From the NCBI GenBank assembly GCA_015232355.1, contig JADFZW010000001.1, positions 124,001 through 188,000 of the forward strand: DNA of 64,000 nucleotides, in the 5' to 3' direction. The position numbers and the translations under genes were made by a program. This document shows, piece by piece, positions 17,049 to 25,805 of this stretch. Position 1 is the stretch's first letter, and each line of letters starts with the position of its first letter. The DNA comes from Oligoflexia bacterium. GTDB lineage: Bacteria > Bdellovibrionota > Bacteriovoracia > Bacteriovoracales > Bacteriovoracaceae. Under the pieces are notes generated by a model. It worked only from the letters and a program-made list of their open reading frames with translations. It was not told where the DNA came from and made no database searches.

Positions 17049-17735
17049 TTATTTTTTGAATGGTTCTTTTACATTATTAGCTTTCTTACATGTTGGTGAA
17101 TTAAGTTTATCTAGAAGAGAAAGTTCTGCATGAACACCGGAATTAACAATCATATATTTACCTGTCAGTTTATCTTTACATTTTTTTACAAATGTTAATT
17201 TTTCTGAAGCACTTTCACTTCCTGGTTTTGTCCAAAGATAACCTATCCAACAACCAGCAGGATCAAGATCAACTCCATAATAATGTAAATCCAAAACGTG
17301 ATATCCTCCAGTAAAAGATTTATGGGCCAAATGCATATCACCTTCAAGTCCTGGCTTAGTAGGATGTAGGATAATTAATTTATATGGATCATGAGAAGTA
17401 GCATCCATTTTTACATAATCTAAAACTGCCACATAATTATCTTTACAAAAACGATATCGAAAAATTTTTCCAAAAGCACTCTTTGGGTCCTGCCTATCTC
17501 CTGCTCCATTTTCTTCTATCCATTTACAAGACATTTCAGCAGCAATCTGTGCTTCCTTTGCTTGAAGTTCTGGTAAAGAACAATTTTCTTTGGAATTAAA
17601 CAAAAATATTTGTTTATCATCAGAAACAGCAGCAGCAAAAGCAGAAGCGGGGAAAGAATAAATAGATACCCCTGTGAGCACCACAATTGACATTACAAGG
17701 ATTCTTTTAAGAAAAGTTGATTTCACATTCATCAT
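17049..17735 (-). CDS. Soluble periplasmic single-Cache (sCache_2-like) protein
   Basis: The 228-residue protein has a signal peptide (about 1-34, ending ASAFA). The mature part shows the Cache_2 pattern: YVAVLDYV, then LIILHPTKPGLEGD, and GYLWTKPGSESASEKLTFVKK, the hallmark proline/glycine segment near the end. These domains bind small ligands in chemoreceptors and kinases. No transmembrane signalling part follows, so it may act as a free binding protein or partner of a receptor. Two adjacent ATG codons (17735, 17732) follow GAGG; either may be used. Paired cysteines suggest disulfides. It lies divergent from the fliA-type sigma gene. Confidence 0.65.
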   Translation of the reverse strand: MMNVKSTFLKRILVMSIVVLTGVSIYSFPASAFAAAVSDDKQIFLFNSKENCSLPELQAKEAQIAAEMSCKWIEENGAGDRQDPKSAFGKIFRYRFCKDNYVAVLDYVKMDATSHDPYKLIILHPTKPGLEGDMHLAHKSFTGGYHVLDLHYYGVDLDPAGCWIGYLWTKPGSESASEKLTFVKKCKDKLTGKYMIVNSGVHAELSLLDKLNSPTCKKANNVKEPFKK

Positions 17736-18160
17736 TTAACCTCATCATTTGTAAATTCTATTTATTTAATTATTATCCGCTGAGTTCATCGCTTTATCAA
17801 TTAAAATTGGCACAATAAATTTTATTACCAATCGACATTACAAGCTTTTACAAATTTCATTACTGTAACAATCACTATTTATAATAAAATAAGTAATTAA
17901 CTCTTAAGTGATTTACTCTAGTGTTATCGCTTGTGTATATATGTAATGTTGTTTTTTAAGTTAACTTTAATCATCACGTTTAATGAACATTTTGATGAAA
18001 GTGAGAAGGAGGAATATAAAAAACATTTATAAACAATTTATAACTGATCTAGTCTCTTTTAATTTTTTTTATAATTGTTTAAACAATTATAATTTTTGGT
18101 ACGGTTTTTTATTTTTTTTAAATTAGTTAACCACAATAACCAAAACAAAGGGGGACTCTA
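17736..18160. promoter_or_regulatory. Divergent intergenic region with a 24-bp palindrome
   Basis: This 425-bp AT-rich spacer separates the sCache gene (minus) from the sigma-28 gene (plus) and must hold both promoters. I see no convincing consensus promoter. The clearest element is a perfect 24-bp palindrome at 18069-18092 centred on GTTTAAAC. It lies about 70 bp before the sigma gene start and is followed by T-rich tracts. It could be an operator or a weak terminator. A possible 43-codon frame from 17994 has a composition like random AT-rich DNA and is not called. Confidence 0.5.
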
Positions 18161-18964
18161 ATGAAAAATGGCCTAAACAAAATTAGCACGTTATCTGATT
18201 ATCGGAATAAAATCCAGGCCAATGAAGAGGAGAATGTTATAAAGGAGTATGCTCCATTTATTAAATTCATTGCTAGAAAATTTTTATCAAAAATTCCACA
18301 TAATGTTGAGTTAGATGATTTAATTTCTTGTGGAGTTATTGGGCTTATGGATGCAATAAAAAAGTATAATCCTGATAAGAAAAATAAATTTAAGACTTAT
18401 GCTGAATTTAGAATTAGAGGCGCAATTTTAGATGAGCTTCGTAATTTAGATTTTGTACCAAGATCAATTAGAGAAAAGTTTAAATTAATTGAAAAAACAA
18501 AGAGAGCACTTGAAGAAAGCTTAGAACGAACTCCAACTGATAAAGAGATGGCGGAAACTCTCTCTATGGAAATTGAAGATTACCAACTAATTTTGGATAG
18601 TATTAAAACTGTATCCATGGTTAACATTGAAGATCTTATCCATAATTATGTTGATGATCATCATGGTTGTGAACAAACATATTTAGCTGACGAAAGAATC
18701 AGTTGTAATCCATTTTTTATGGTAAATTATAAGCATGCAAGTGAGAGAATTTTTGACTCTTTATCTAGGTTACCTGAAATTGAAAGAAAGATATTACAGA
18801 TGTACTACTATGAAGGATTGAAGATTAAAGAGATTGCTGATGGTCTTCATTTAACTCCTGCAAGAGTATCTCAACTGCATATTAGAGGCATAAATTCACT
18901 CAAGCAAACCTTAAAAGATGAGTTTGATACAGCAGAAGATTTAAGTATGGTCCAAGCTGCTTAA
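18161..18964 (+). CDS. fliA: RNA polymerase sigma factor, FliA/WhiG (sigma-28) family
   Basis: The 267-residue protein contains sigma region 2 (LDDLISCGVIGLMDAIKKY, then FKTYAEFRIRGAILDELR, the -10 recognition and melting part), region 3 (about 120-160) and region 4 with a helix-turn-helix (KIKEIADGLHLTPARVSQ). The absence of region 1 and the RIRGAILDELR sequence are typical of FliA/WhiG factors. In flagellated relatives this factor directs late flagellar and chemotaxis genes. A strong AAAGGGGGA site precedes the ATG. No flagellar structural gene is nearby, so the exact regulon is inferred. The stop lies 15 bp from the convergent barrel gene. Confidence 0.88.
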   Translation: MKNGLNKISTLSDYRNKIQANEEENVIKEYAPFIKFIARKFLSKIPHNVELDDLISCGVIGLMDAIKKYNPDKKNKFKTYAEFRIRGAILDELRNLDFVPRSIREKFKLIEKTKRALEESLERTPTDKEMAETLSMEIEDYQLILDSIKTVSMVNIEDLIHNYVDDHHGCEQTYLADERISCNPFFMVNYKHASERIFDSLSRLPEIERKILQMYYYEGLKIKEIADGLHLTPARVSQLHIRGINSLKQTLKDEFDTAEDLSMVQAA

Positions 18965-18978
18965 CCTACGGTCTAAGG

Positions 18979-20148
18979 TCAGAAATAGTATGCTAAATCA
19001 AAACCAAGTGTAGTCCAGCTAATAAAGAGTCGCCTATCATTATTATTCTCATCTTTAAAATTTTCACCACGTATTACCTCAGCAAATCGATAGGTAAATT
19101 TAAGTCCTACATGCAGCTTCGATGTTATTCTTCTATGTATTCCATAATCAGCACGCAAACCGGCCCCCTCATATTTTTTAGAACTACCATCTACGCTAAC
19201 TTGATTGTAAGTTATAAAACAAGTTGTAGTATGAAAGAGATTATCTATACTTAAAATATTAATTTGATAGGGAAACATAAAACGATATGAGATTCCAGCT
19301 CCAACAGAGAATACGCTTTGCCTGATTTCATTTGATCGTATAATATTTTCTTCAGCATAAGGATTTACAGAATTTCTAGAAGCAGTAGTTGTCGCCTTAT
19401 TAAAATCCATTTTATCCCATGAAAAAATTGTCTCTAACCAAAAGACATCCAAATTTCTTGCATATCCCACATCACCACCATACACTTTTTTTACATCAAA
19501 AACATTAGGACTAGTTGCGAGTGCAATAGTATAACGATTTATATCTTTATTTAATGAATAATAGCGATCATATACTCCGGTGTATTCATTTTTATCTGAA
19601 ATATATAGTTCATCTTCCAAATTAAAAACTCTTCCTTTTTTTTCGTCTTTTTCTTCTTTAATATTTCCATCAGCAATAGCACTATCTTTCTCCTTTTCAA
19701 CTTCCTTTTGTTTATCTTTTTCCTTTTCTGCCTCTACTGCTGCTGCGGCAGCAGCAGCTTCTGCATTCTCTCCTTGATCTATCTTTAATGATGCCTCATC
19801 ATTTTTTTCTGCACTCTTGAATTCTTCCCTCTCATTATCTTCATTCTTCGGCGATGATTTAGGTGATGACTTAGGTGATGATTTAGCAGCAGAAGATTTC
19901 GGAGATGAGATCGCAGGTTGTGAACTATCCTCCGCTGGAACGGCCGAAGCATCCGAAGCAGCTGGACCATCCGAAGCAGCTGGACCATCTGGAGCAGCTG
20001 AAGATCCATCAGCGGCAGCAGCAGTAGCAGTACCAGCACCATCATTTGATGACCCTCCATCTCCCTCCTGAGCAATCACACTTTGAATACAAATATTTAA
20101 ACAACCATATAATAAAATAAAAACCAAAATTACTTTTAACTTTATCAT
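18979..20148 (-). CDS. Outer-membrane beta-barrel protein with low-complexity linker
   Basis: The start is the ATG at 20148 (a GTG directly before it is less likely); it shares one base with the upstream stop (TGATG), a classic translational coupling. The 389-residue product has a signal peptide (about 1-26), then roughly 160 residues of Ala/Ser/Pro/Asp-rich and charged low-complexity sequence, and from about 175 a barrel-like domain with alternating aromatic residues ending in LAYYF, the terminal aromatic typical of outer-membrane insertion. Tandem repeats of 12 bp (SSPK) and 18 bp build the linker. It is paired with the TolC-like gene, so the two may form one envelope or export system. Confidence 0.7.
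   Translation of the reverse strand: MIKLKVILVFILLYGCLNICIQSVIAQEGDGGSSNDGAGTATAAAADGSSAAPDGPAASDGPAASDASAVPAEDSSQPAISSPKSSAAKSSPKSSPKSSPKNEDNEREEFKSAEKNDEASLKIDQGENAEAAAAAAAVEAEKEKDKQKEVEKEKDSAIADGNIKEEKDEKKGRVFNLEDELYISDKNEYTGVYDRYYSLNKDINRYTIALATSPNVFDVKKVYGGDVGYARNLDVFWLETIFSWDKMDFNKATTTASRNSVNPYAEENIIRSNEIRQSVFSVGAGISYRFMFPYQINILSIDNLFHTTTCFITYNQVSVDGSSKKYEGAGLRADYGIHRRITSKLHVGLKFTYRFAEVIRGENFKDENNNDRRLFISWTTLGFDLAYYF
19849..20008 (-). repeat. 12-bp and 18-bp in-frame tandem repeats in the barrel-protein linker
   Basis: A 12-bp unit (about 19849-19890) encodes consecutive Ser-Ser-Pro-Lys repeats. An 18-bp unit (19955-19972 and 19973-19990, partial third copy) encodes repeats with Asp-Gly-Pro-Ala-Ala-Ser. 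Both preserve the frame and lie in the flexible region between signal peptide and barrel. Confidence 0.85.
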
Positions 20149-21764
20149 CACTTATTTTCCTCCCTCACTGCTAAGGTTTCAAAATTATCACCAGGAAAAT
20201 CTTCTACTCCCATCTCCTTGGCCAAATCCAATTTAGCTTTCAAGTGACGAAATTTTGTTCCTTCCATTAGTTCCTCTGCATTTTTGAGAGTAAGAATTGC
20301 ATCTTTAATTTCCAAAAATGTTGTCTTTTGTGCCAAATAATTTTCTAGCGTTTGACTAAACTCCTTGCGAGCATTTGCAAGATATGGAGTAACAATAGCT
20401 ATCTCTTTTTCTAACTCAACAATATTTTCCAATATCTTGCGAACACTGGTATCCACATATTTTTTTGAACTATCATAATCAATCTTTGCAATTGTCTTTT
20501 GATAAAATGCCTCTGCCCTCTTGCGGCCATTAAAAAAACCTTCAGGTCCTAAAATATCCCAACTCATATTGATACTGGCCCTCAATTCAATATTAGAACC
20601 ACCGGGATCATTTAATCTAGTACCATCTGATCTATACTCCGTGGTTGTAAACATGGTCTTTCCACCTGTACTACTAAACGTATGTAGGTAGCTTCCAAAA
20701 TTAATAGAAAACTTTGGTAGTGGTAAATTTTCTTTAAATGCAATTTCAAAATTTCTATGAGCGGCCGAAAGTACTTGCATCTTATTTTTAATTAGCATGC
20801 TATTTTCTTGATAGCTATTAACGGCCTGATCTAAAGATATATTGACTCTCTTATAGCGCAAATACTCTTCTGGTTTAAATGAAGTAAATGCTTCTTCACC
20901 TAAAATATAAGAGAGTGCTTTTTCAAAATTTTTAGTATTAACTCTGGCCTCATTATATTGTTGTTGAGCAATCAAGTATTGTGCTCGTGATTGATAATAT
21001 TGTTGTTCATTCATCTTTTTTAATGCCAACTTTTCTCGCCCTACTCGATAAACAAAGGTTGAATGGCGAACATAATCCTGGGCCACACGCTCAAAGGTCT
21101 TTAGTTTAATTAATTCAAAATACAAAGCTATTAGATCTAATTTTAAATTGCGTCTCTCCTCAAAAAGATTTTCTGATCTTCTCTGATTCTCCTCCTTAAC
21201 ATTTAAATATTTTGCATAATCTTTTCCCCAATTAAATACGCTATACTCACCAAAATCCAATCCCACATATCCATCTGGCATACTTCTAGAGGTACTTAAA
21301 TTATCTTTAGAAAATAATCTAGAAATTCTTTGATTTTCAGCTTTAATTACCAAGTTTATTTGCGGATACCAAAAGCTATCATTGTTTCTTGAACGTGCAA
21401 TTTCTAATATAAATTTTTGATACTGACGAATCTTCTCCTGTGGATTCTCTCTCAAACCTTGCTCCAGTACCCAGCGCAAACTTACACTTTTAGGCACATT
21501 CAAAGCATCGTAATCTGAATTTTTTTCTTTTACATCACCATCATCAGCAGCTTCATCATCAACATTTCCTCTCTTTTTTTTCTTACCCTTCTTAAAAATA
21601 TCTATATTTGTGGTTATTGGTCGATCGATTGAATTCTCTTTTAATTGTTCTTGATCCTGACCTTGATCTTGAGCGCGAACGCGATCATGAGAAAAAATCA
21701 TACCTCCAACCAAGAGAAAAAGAATAACCCAGGCACTATTCAAAAAGTTTACTTTTTTAATCAT
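20148..21764 (-). CDS. TolC-family outer-membrane efflux protein
   Basis: The ATG at 21764 is chosen because GGAGA lies 7 bp upstream; the open frame extends 7 codons further without a better site. The 538-residue protein has a signal peptide (about 1-32), a Gln/Asp-rich repeat and charged linker, and two long helical hairpin regions (about 160-300 and 400-520) with the heptad-like Ala/Gln/Asn pattern of TolC. A conserved-looking Asn/Trp-rich strand (INMSWDILG) lies between them. TolC trimers form the outer-membrane duct for efflux pumps or type I secretion. No inner-membrane transporter or adaptor is in this window, and the downstream partner is a barrel protein. Confidence 0.78.
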   Translation of the reverse strand: MIKKVNFLNSAWVILFLLVGGMIFSHDRVRAQDQGQDQEQLKENSIDRPITTNIDIFKKGKKKKRGNVDDEAADDGDVKEKNSDYDALNVPKSVSLRWVLEQGLRENPQEKIRQYQKFILEIARSRNNDSFWYPQINLVIKAENQRISRLFSKDNLSTSRSMPDGYVGLDFGEYSVFNWGKDYAKYLNVKEENQRRSENLFEERRNLKLDLIALYFELIKLKTFERVAQDYVRHSTFVYRVGREKLALKKMNEQQYYQSRAQYLIAQQQYNEARVNTKNFEKALSYILGEEAFTSFKPEEYLRYKRVNISLDQAVNSYQENSMLIKNKMQVLSAAHRNFEIAFKENLPLPKFSINFGSYLHTFSSTGGKTMFTTTEYRSDGTRLNDPGGSNIELRASINMSWDILGPEGFFNGRKRAEAFYQKTIAKIDYDSSKKYVDTSVRKILENIVELEKEIAIVTPYLANARKEFSQTLENYLAQKTTFLEIKDAILTLKNAEELMEGTKFRHLKAKLDLAKEMGVEDFPGDNFETLAVREENK

Positions 21765-21872
21765 GTTTTTATCTCCATCACTCAACTAAAAAAACGATAA
21801 CATTAATAATTACAGAGTGAAAAGATAAGATTTTTAAAGTTAGAAAATTAGATGGGTCTTTTTAGATGGGTT

Positions 21873-22268
21873 TTATATACTAATTCCAGGACAACCTCTG
21901 CGTACTATATTCTCTTCCAAGCTCTTTGCTTGCAAATTCATCAATTCAATTTGTTGATCAACTCTACTTGAAATATATTCCAATTTTTTAATAAGCGTTT
22001 TTTTTCTCTCTGGAATCTGTGTCCTTAGTTTTTCAATTCTCTTCGATAAAGCTATAGCTTTTTGTTTTAGTATTATTCTATTCTCCCTGGTTTTTAGTAA
22101 CTCATCACACATTATGCTGATTTTTGGGTTGGTCACTACATTCTCTTCGGCCGCGAAGAGAGTATTATCAAAATTGACAATAGGTATTGTCAGCATAGTA
22201 ATGAGAGGAAAGAAAAGATAAACTTTAGTAAAATAGTTCAATATAACCACATTACCACCTCGTCCCAT
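21873..22268 (-). CDS. Small exported coiled-coil protein
   Basis: The 131-residue frame encodes an N-terminal hydrophobic export signal (about 7-40) and a helical, charged body with heptad spacing (about 62-122), ending in a cysteine-containing tail (RRGCPGISI). The start is uncertain: the ATG at 22268 lacks a ribosome site, while the GTG at 22250 has GAGGTGG just upstream. It could be a periplasmic coiled-coil chaperone or scaffold. I do not recognise a family. It lies upstream of the TolC-like gene on the same strand, about 110 bp away, and may belong with it. Confidence 0.55.
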   Translation of the reverse strand: MGRGGNVVILNYFTKVYLFFPLITMLTIPIVNFDNTLFAAEENVVTNPKISIMCDELLKTRENRIILKQKAIALSKRIEKLRTQIPERKKTLIKKLEYISSRVDQQIELMNLQAKSLEENIVRRGCPGISI

Positions 22269-22420
22269 TTAATGACCTGCCAAATAAAAATCAAATTTAA
22301 TCAAATTTTATTATAACATAATTTCAAAAATTCCTTTCAATGTGATAACTTTCTCTCTTTGATTAAACATATTTTAAACATATTTTAATAACCGGTAATA
22401 AATAAAAACTAAACAAAAAT

Positions 22421-23251
22421 ATGACATCGGCAGAACCATTAAAAATCGTCATTCTTATTCCAGCACGCTATCACTCTTCGCGTTTTCCAGGAAAACCTTT
22501 AGCTCAAATCAATGGAAAAAGCATGATTGAAAGAGTTTATCAAAATGCTACAGATTCTACCTTTGATACTTTTGTAGTAACTGACGATAATCAAATTGAA
22601 AAACACGTTCTTAACTTTGGAGGAAAAGTTTTGCGTGTTGATGATGATGTCTGTTGTGGAACTGATCGAATTCACCTCTCTTACCAACGCTTTCTAAAAA
22701 ACAGCAAGAGCAGTACAAATAATAAAAATATAAATTATTCTTTGATTATTAACCTTCAAGGTGATGAACCACTTTTAACCGGATCTCTCTTGAAAAAATT
22801 AGGATACTGGCACCTTAATTCAAACTACCATATTGCTACTTTAGTAAAAAGACACTCGCTCGCCTCTACACATGACCATGACAATGATAAATATTTAAAT
22901 CCCAATGTAGTAAAAGCAATTTTCATCGCTGATGATAATAATACAAAAAAAGATACAGAAGGTGGATACTGTCCATATTTTTCTCGTTCACCTATTCCAC
23001 ACAACACTACTTGCGACACAAACTTGAATTGGTATCAACACATTGGAGTCTACAGCTATCTTCCTCAAGCACTGGAAACTTTTGTACAAACAAAACCAAC
23101 ACAATTAGAACAAATGGAACGATTAGAACAATTGCGAGCACTATCTCTTAATATGCGCATAGGAGCACTCGCTACTGAAGCAAATCTCATTGGCGTTGAT
23201 ATACCTGAAGATATTATTAAAGTTGAGAATGAACTAAAAAAGCACGATTGA
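22421..23251 (+). CDS. kdsB: 3-deoxy-manno-octulosonate cytidylyltransferase (CMP-Kdo synthetase)
   Basis: The 276-residue protein opens with the nucleotidyltransferase signature ILIPARYHSSRFPGKPLAQI, followed by GTDRIHLSYQ and LINLQGDEPLL, all KdsB hallmarks. The C-terminal HIGVYSYLPQALETFV block completes the family match. It activates Kdo with CTP to give CMP-Kdo for lipopolysaccharide inner core. It is about 25 residues longer than usual because of Asn/Ser/Lys-rich (about 95-105) and Asp-rich inserts. It is the first gene of a Kdo operon and is followed by pyrG, which supplies its CTP. No clear ribosome site is visible. Confidence 0.93.
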   Translation: MTSAEPLKIVILIPARYHSSRFPGKPLAQINGKSMIERVYQNATDSTFDTFVVTDDNQIEKHVLNFGGKVLRVDDDVCCGTDRIHLSYQRFLKNSKSSTNNKNINYSLIINLQGDEPLLTGSLLKKLGYWHLNSNYHIATLVKRHSLASTHDHDNDKYLNPNVVKAIFIADDNNTKKDTEGGYCPYFSRSPIPHNTTCDTNLNWYQHIGVYSYLPQALETFVQTKPTQLEQMERLEQLRALSLNMRIGALATEANLIGVDIPEDIIKVENELKKHD

Positions 23252-23288
23252 AAAAGCACAATTGAAAAGCACTAAGGAGCACTTAAAT

Positions 23289-24977
23289 ATGAACTATAAT
23301 GGCCATAACAACTACAACAATACCAGAGAAAATGTTCCCAATAGGAATGTAAAAAAATATATTTTTATCACTGGTGGAGTAACTAGCTCTTTAGGAAAGG
23401 GATTAGCAGCAGCTTCGATTGCATCACTACTCGAGCGTAGAGGAATAAAGGTGAGCATGCTTAAGATGGATCCATATATTAATATCGATCCAGGAACTAT
23501 GAGTCCCATTCAACATGGTGAAGTTTTTGTAACCGATGATGGAGCAGAGACCGATTTGGATTTAGGTCACTATGAAAGGTTTACCTCGCTTAATCTCTTA
23601 AAGAAAAATAATTTCACCAGCGGCCAAGTCTATTTAAAAGTAATTGAAAATGAGCGTGAAGGAAAGTATCTTGGAAAAACTGTGCAAGTAGTACCTCATA
23701 TTACTGATGAGATTAAGAGAAGAATTCATCTCGCTGCTGAAGATTCTGATATCTTGATTGCCGAAATTGGCGGCACTGTTGGTGATATTGAATCGCTACC
23801 ATTTCTAGAGGCAATCAGACAATTTGCATCTTCAGTTGGAAAAGATCATGCGCTCTTTATTCATTTGGTTTTAATTCCCTATATTGAAGCGGCCAAAGAA
23901 CTTAAATCCAAACCAGCACAACACTCTGTCAAAGAGTTGCGAGGAATTGGTTTATTTCCAGATATTATGATTTGTAGAGCTGATAAAGTTGTTGATCAAT
24001 CGATAATAAATAAGATCTCCCTCTTTTGTGACGTTCCTGAGAGTAACGTTTTTCAATCAATTGATGTCGATACTATTTATAAATTACCTCTAGAATTTCA
24101 TCGTCAGGGTCTAGATACAAAAATCACAGATCTGCTCAACATTTGGTCCGCCAGACCCAACATCAGTGATCTGGAAAAAGTTGTATACAACTACGAACAT
24201 CCATTAAAGAAAATTCGTATTGGTATTGTTGGAAAATATACCGAGCTAACTGAATCCTATAAATCATTAGACGAAGCACTCAGACATGCGGCCATCTCTC
24301 ATCAAGTAAAGGCTGACTTACATTACATCGATGCTGAAGAGTTAGAAAATAATGATGATTTAAAAGTAAAAACCGCTGCTATAGAAAAATTAAAAGAAGT
24401 TGATGGTATCTTAATTCCAGGTGGTTTTGGAGAGCGAGGCACTGAGGGAAAAATTTTAGCGATTCAATATGCCCGCACTCATAAGATTCCATTTTTTGGA
24501 ATATGTCTTGGAATGCAATTAGCAGTAATTGAAATCGCTCGCAATCTTGCTAACATCAAAGATGCTGTATCCGAGGAGTTTGCAGAGAGTGGCCAGGGCA
24601 CACCTGTGATTCACTATCTCAAAGGACAAATTAAAGATGGGCCTAAGGGAGGCAATATGCGCCTTGGTGCTTTCTCTTGTTCTATTCTTCCAGAGACGCT
24701 AGCTTATTTAATTTATGAGAAAGAAAAAATTTCCGAGAGACATCGCCATCGTCTAGAAGTGAATAATTTATATCTTCCACAAATAAAGGAGACCGGACTT
24801 ATTATTTCAGGAATAAATAAAGAGTATAATTTAGTGGAGATTATTGAGATCGATCCTAGAGATCATCCATTTTTTATTGGCTGCCAATTTCACCCGGAAT
24901 TTAAATCAAGACCCTATGATTCTCATCCAATATTTAAAAATTTTTTAAGGGCCATCATTGAACAAATAAAGAATTAA
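23289..24977 (+). CDS. pyrG: CTP synthase
   Basis: The ATG at 23289 is preferred because AAGGAG lies about 10 bp upstream; the open frame begins earlier at a TTG (23262) without support. The 562-residue enzyme has the amidoligase P-loop (TGGVTSSLGKGLAAA), PYINIDPGTMSP and the GATase class I domain with nucleophile Cys406 (FFGICLGMQ) and His-Glu in CQFHPEF. It makes CTP from UTP and glutamine. An Asn-rich N-terminal tail of about 20 residues precedes the usual start of the domain. Its position between kdsB and kdsA, as in many Gram-negative genomes, ties CTP supply to Kdo activation. Confidence 0.96.
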   Translation: MNYNGHNNYNNTRENVPNRNVKKYIFITGGVTSSLGKGLAAASIASLLERRGIKVSMLKMDPYINIDPGTMSPIQHGEVFVTDDGAETDLDLGHYERFTSLNLLKKNNFTSGQVYLKVIENEREGKYLGKTVQVVPHITDEIKRRIHLAAEDSDILIAEIGGTVGDIESLPFLEAIRQFASSVGKDHALFIHLVLIPYIEAAKELKSKPAQHSVKELRGIGLFPDIMICRADKVVDQSIINKISLFCDVPESNVFQSIDVDTIYKLPLEFHRQGLDTKITDLLNIWSARPNISDLEKVVYNYEHPLKKIRIGIVGKYTELTESYKSLDEALRHAAISHQVKADLHYIDAEELENNDDLKVKTAAIEKLKEVDGILIPGGFGERGTEGKILAIQYARTHKIPFFGICLGMQLAVIEIARNLANIKDAVSEEFAESGQGTPVIHYLKGQIKDGPKGGNMRLGAFSCSILPETLAYLIYEKEKISERHRHRLEVNNLYLPQIKETGLIISGINKEYNLVEIIEIDPRDHPFFIGCQFHPEFKSRPYDSHPIFKNFLRAIIEQIKN

Positions 24978-24993
24978 TAAAAGAACTAAATGT

Positions 24994-25800
24994 ATGAACA
25001 ACAAAAAAAATAAATTAGATTTATATATCGGCCCTTGCGTTTTAGAAAGTGAAGCTCTCGCAATGGAAATAGCTGAGCACATCACCACTGAACTAAAAGA
25101 ATTTGAGAGCGAAATCAATATCACCTTTAAAGCAAGCTATGATAAAGCAAACAGAACCTCCATTAATTCCTTTCGTGGCCCAGGAATAGATCAGGGCCTT
25201 AAACTTTTAAACAAGATCCGTGATAAATATTCTCTTCCCATTCTAACTGATTTTCATAGTGCAGATGAGGCAGAGATTGTTGCCAAATACGCCGATGTTA
25301 TTCAAGTGCCCGCATTCTTATGTCGGCAAACAGATATGATTGTGGCCGGTGCTCAAGCAGCGAAAAAATTTAATCGCATTCTTAAAATAAAGAAAGGACA
25401 ATTTCTCGCTCCCGAAGACACAAAAAATATTATTGATAAAGCAACCACCATCATCTCCAAAGATAAAATTATCATAACTGAAAGAGGGATCTCTTTTGGC
25501 TATAACAATTTAATTGTTGATATGACTTCTTTTCAAATAATCAAAAGCTACGGAGTAAAGACAGTCTACGATGCCACTCATAGTGTTCAATGTCCTGGAG
25601 GACTTGGACAAATTACAGGGGGAAAACGTCAATTCATCGAAGTATTAGCGAAAGCGGCACTTGCAGCAGGAGCAGATGGAATTTTCTTGGAAACTCATCC
25701 TAATCCCGATAAGGCGCTCTCAGATCCCATGACCTCTTGGCCACTTAAAAATGTCAAACCACTAATCGAAACACTTCTAAAAATATACAGGGCAGTTTAA
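24994..25800 (+). CDS. kdsA: 3-deoxy-8-phosphooctulonate synthase (Kdo-8-P synthase)
   Basis: The 268-residue TIM-barrel protein has the family motifs GPCVLESE, FKASYDKANRTS, GPGIDQGL, DATHSVQCPG and ETHPNPDKALSD. It condenses arabinose-5-phosphate with phosphoenolpyruvate to give Kdo-8-phosphate. FKASYDKANRTS with the QVPAFLCRQTD segment distinguishes it from DAHP synthase, a related enzyme encoded at 33963. It follows pyrG by 16 bp and precedes kdsC by 5 bp, so all belong to one operon. The length is slightly below the common 276-284. Confidence 0.95.
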   Translation: MNNKKNKLDLYIGPCVLESEALAMEIAEHITTELKEFESEINITFKASYDKANRTSINSFRGPGIDQGLKLLNKIRDKYSLPILTDFHSADEAEIVAKYADVIQVPAFLCRQTDMIVAGAQAAKKFNRILKIKKGQFLAPEDTKNIIDKATTIISKDKIIITERGISFGYNNLIVDMTSFQIIKSYGVKTVYDATHSVQCPGGLGQITGGKRQFIEVLAKAALAAGADGIFLETHPNPDKALSDPMTSWPLKNVKPLIETLLKIYRAV

Positions 25801-25805
25801 GTGTT

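Noticed and set aside
17994-18125. 43-codon frame before the sigma-28 gene
   Set aside because: It is composed of AT-rich sequence (Phe/Asn/Tyr/Leu) and includes the palindrome; its purine tract is not placed as a ribosome site for this start.
19580-20075. Open frames opposite the barrel-protein linker
   Set aside because: They are shadow frames of the Ala/Ser/Pro-rich repeat coding region in the minus-strand gene.
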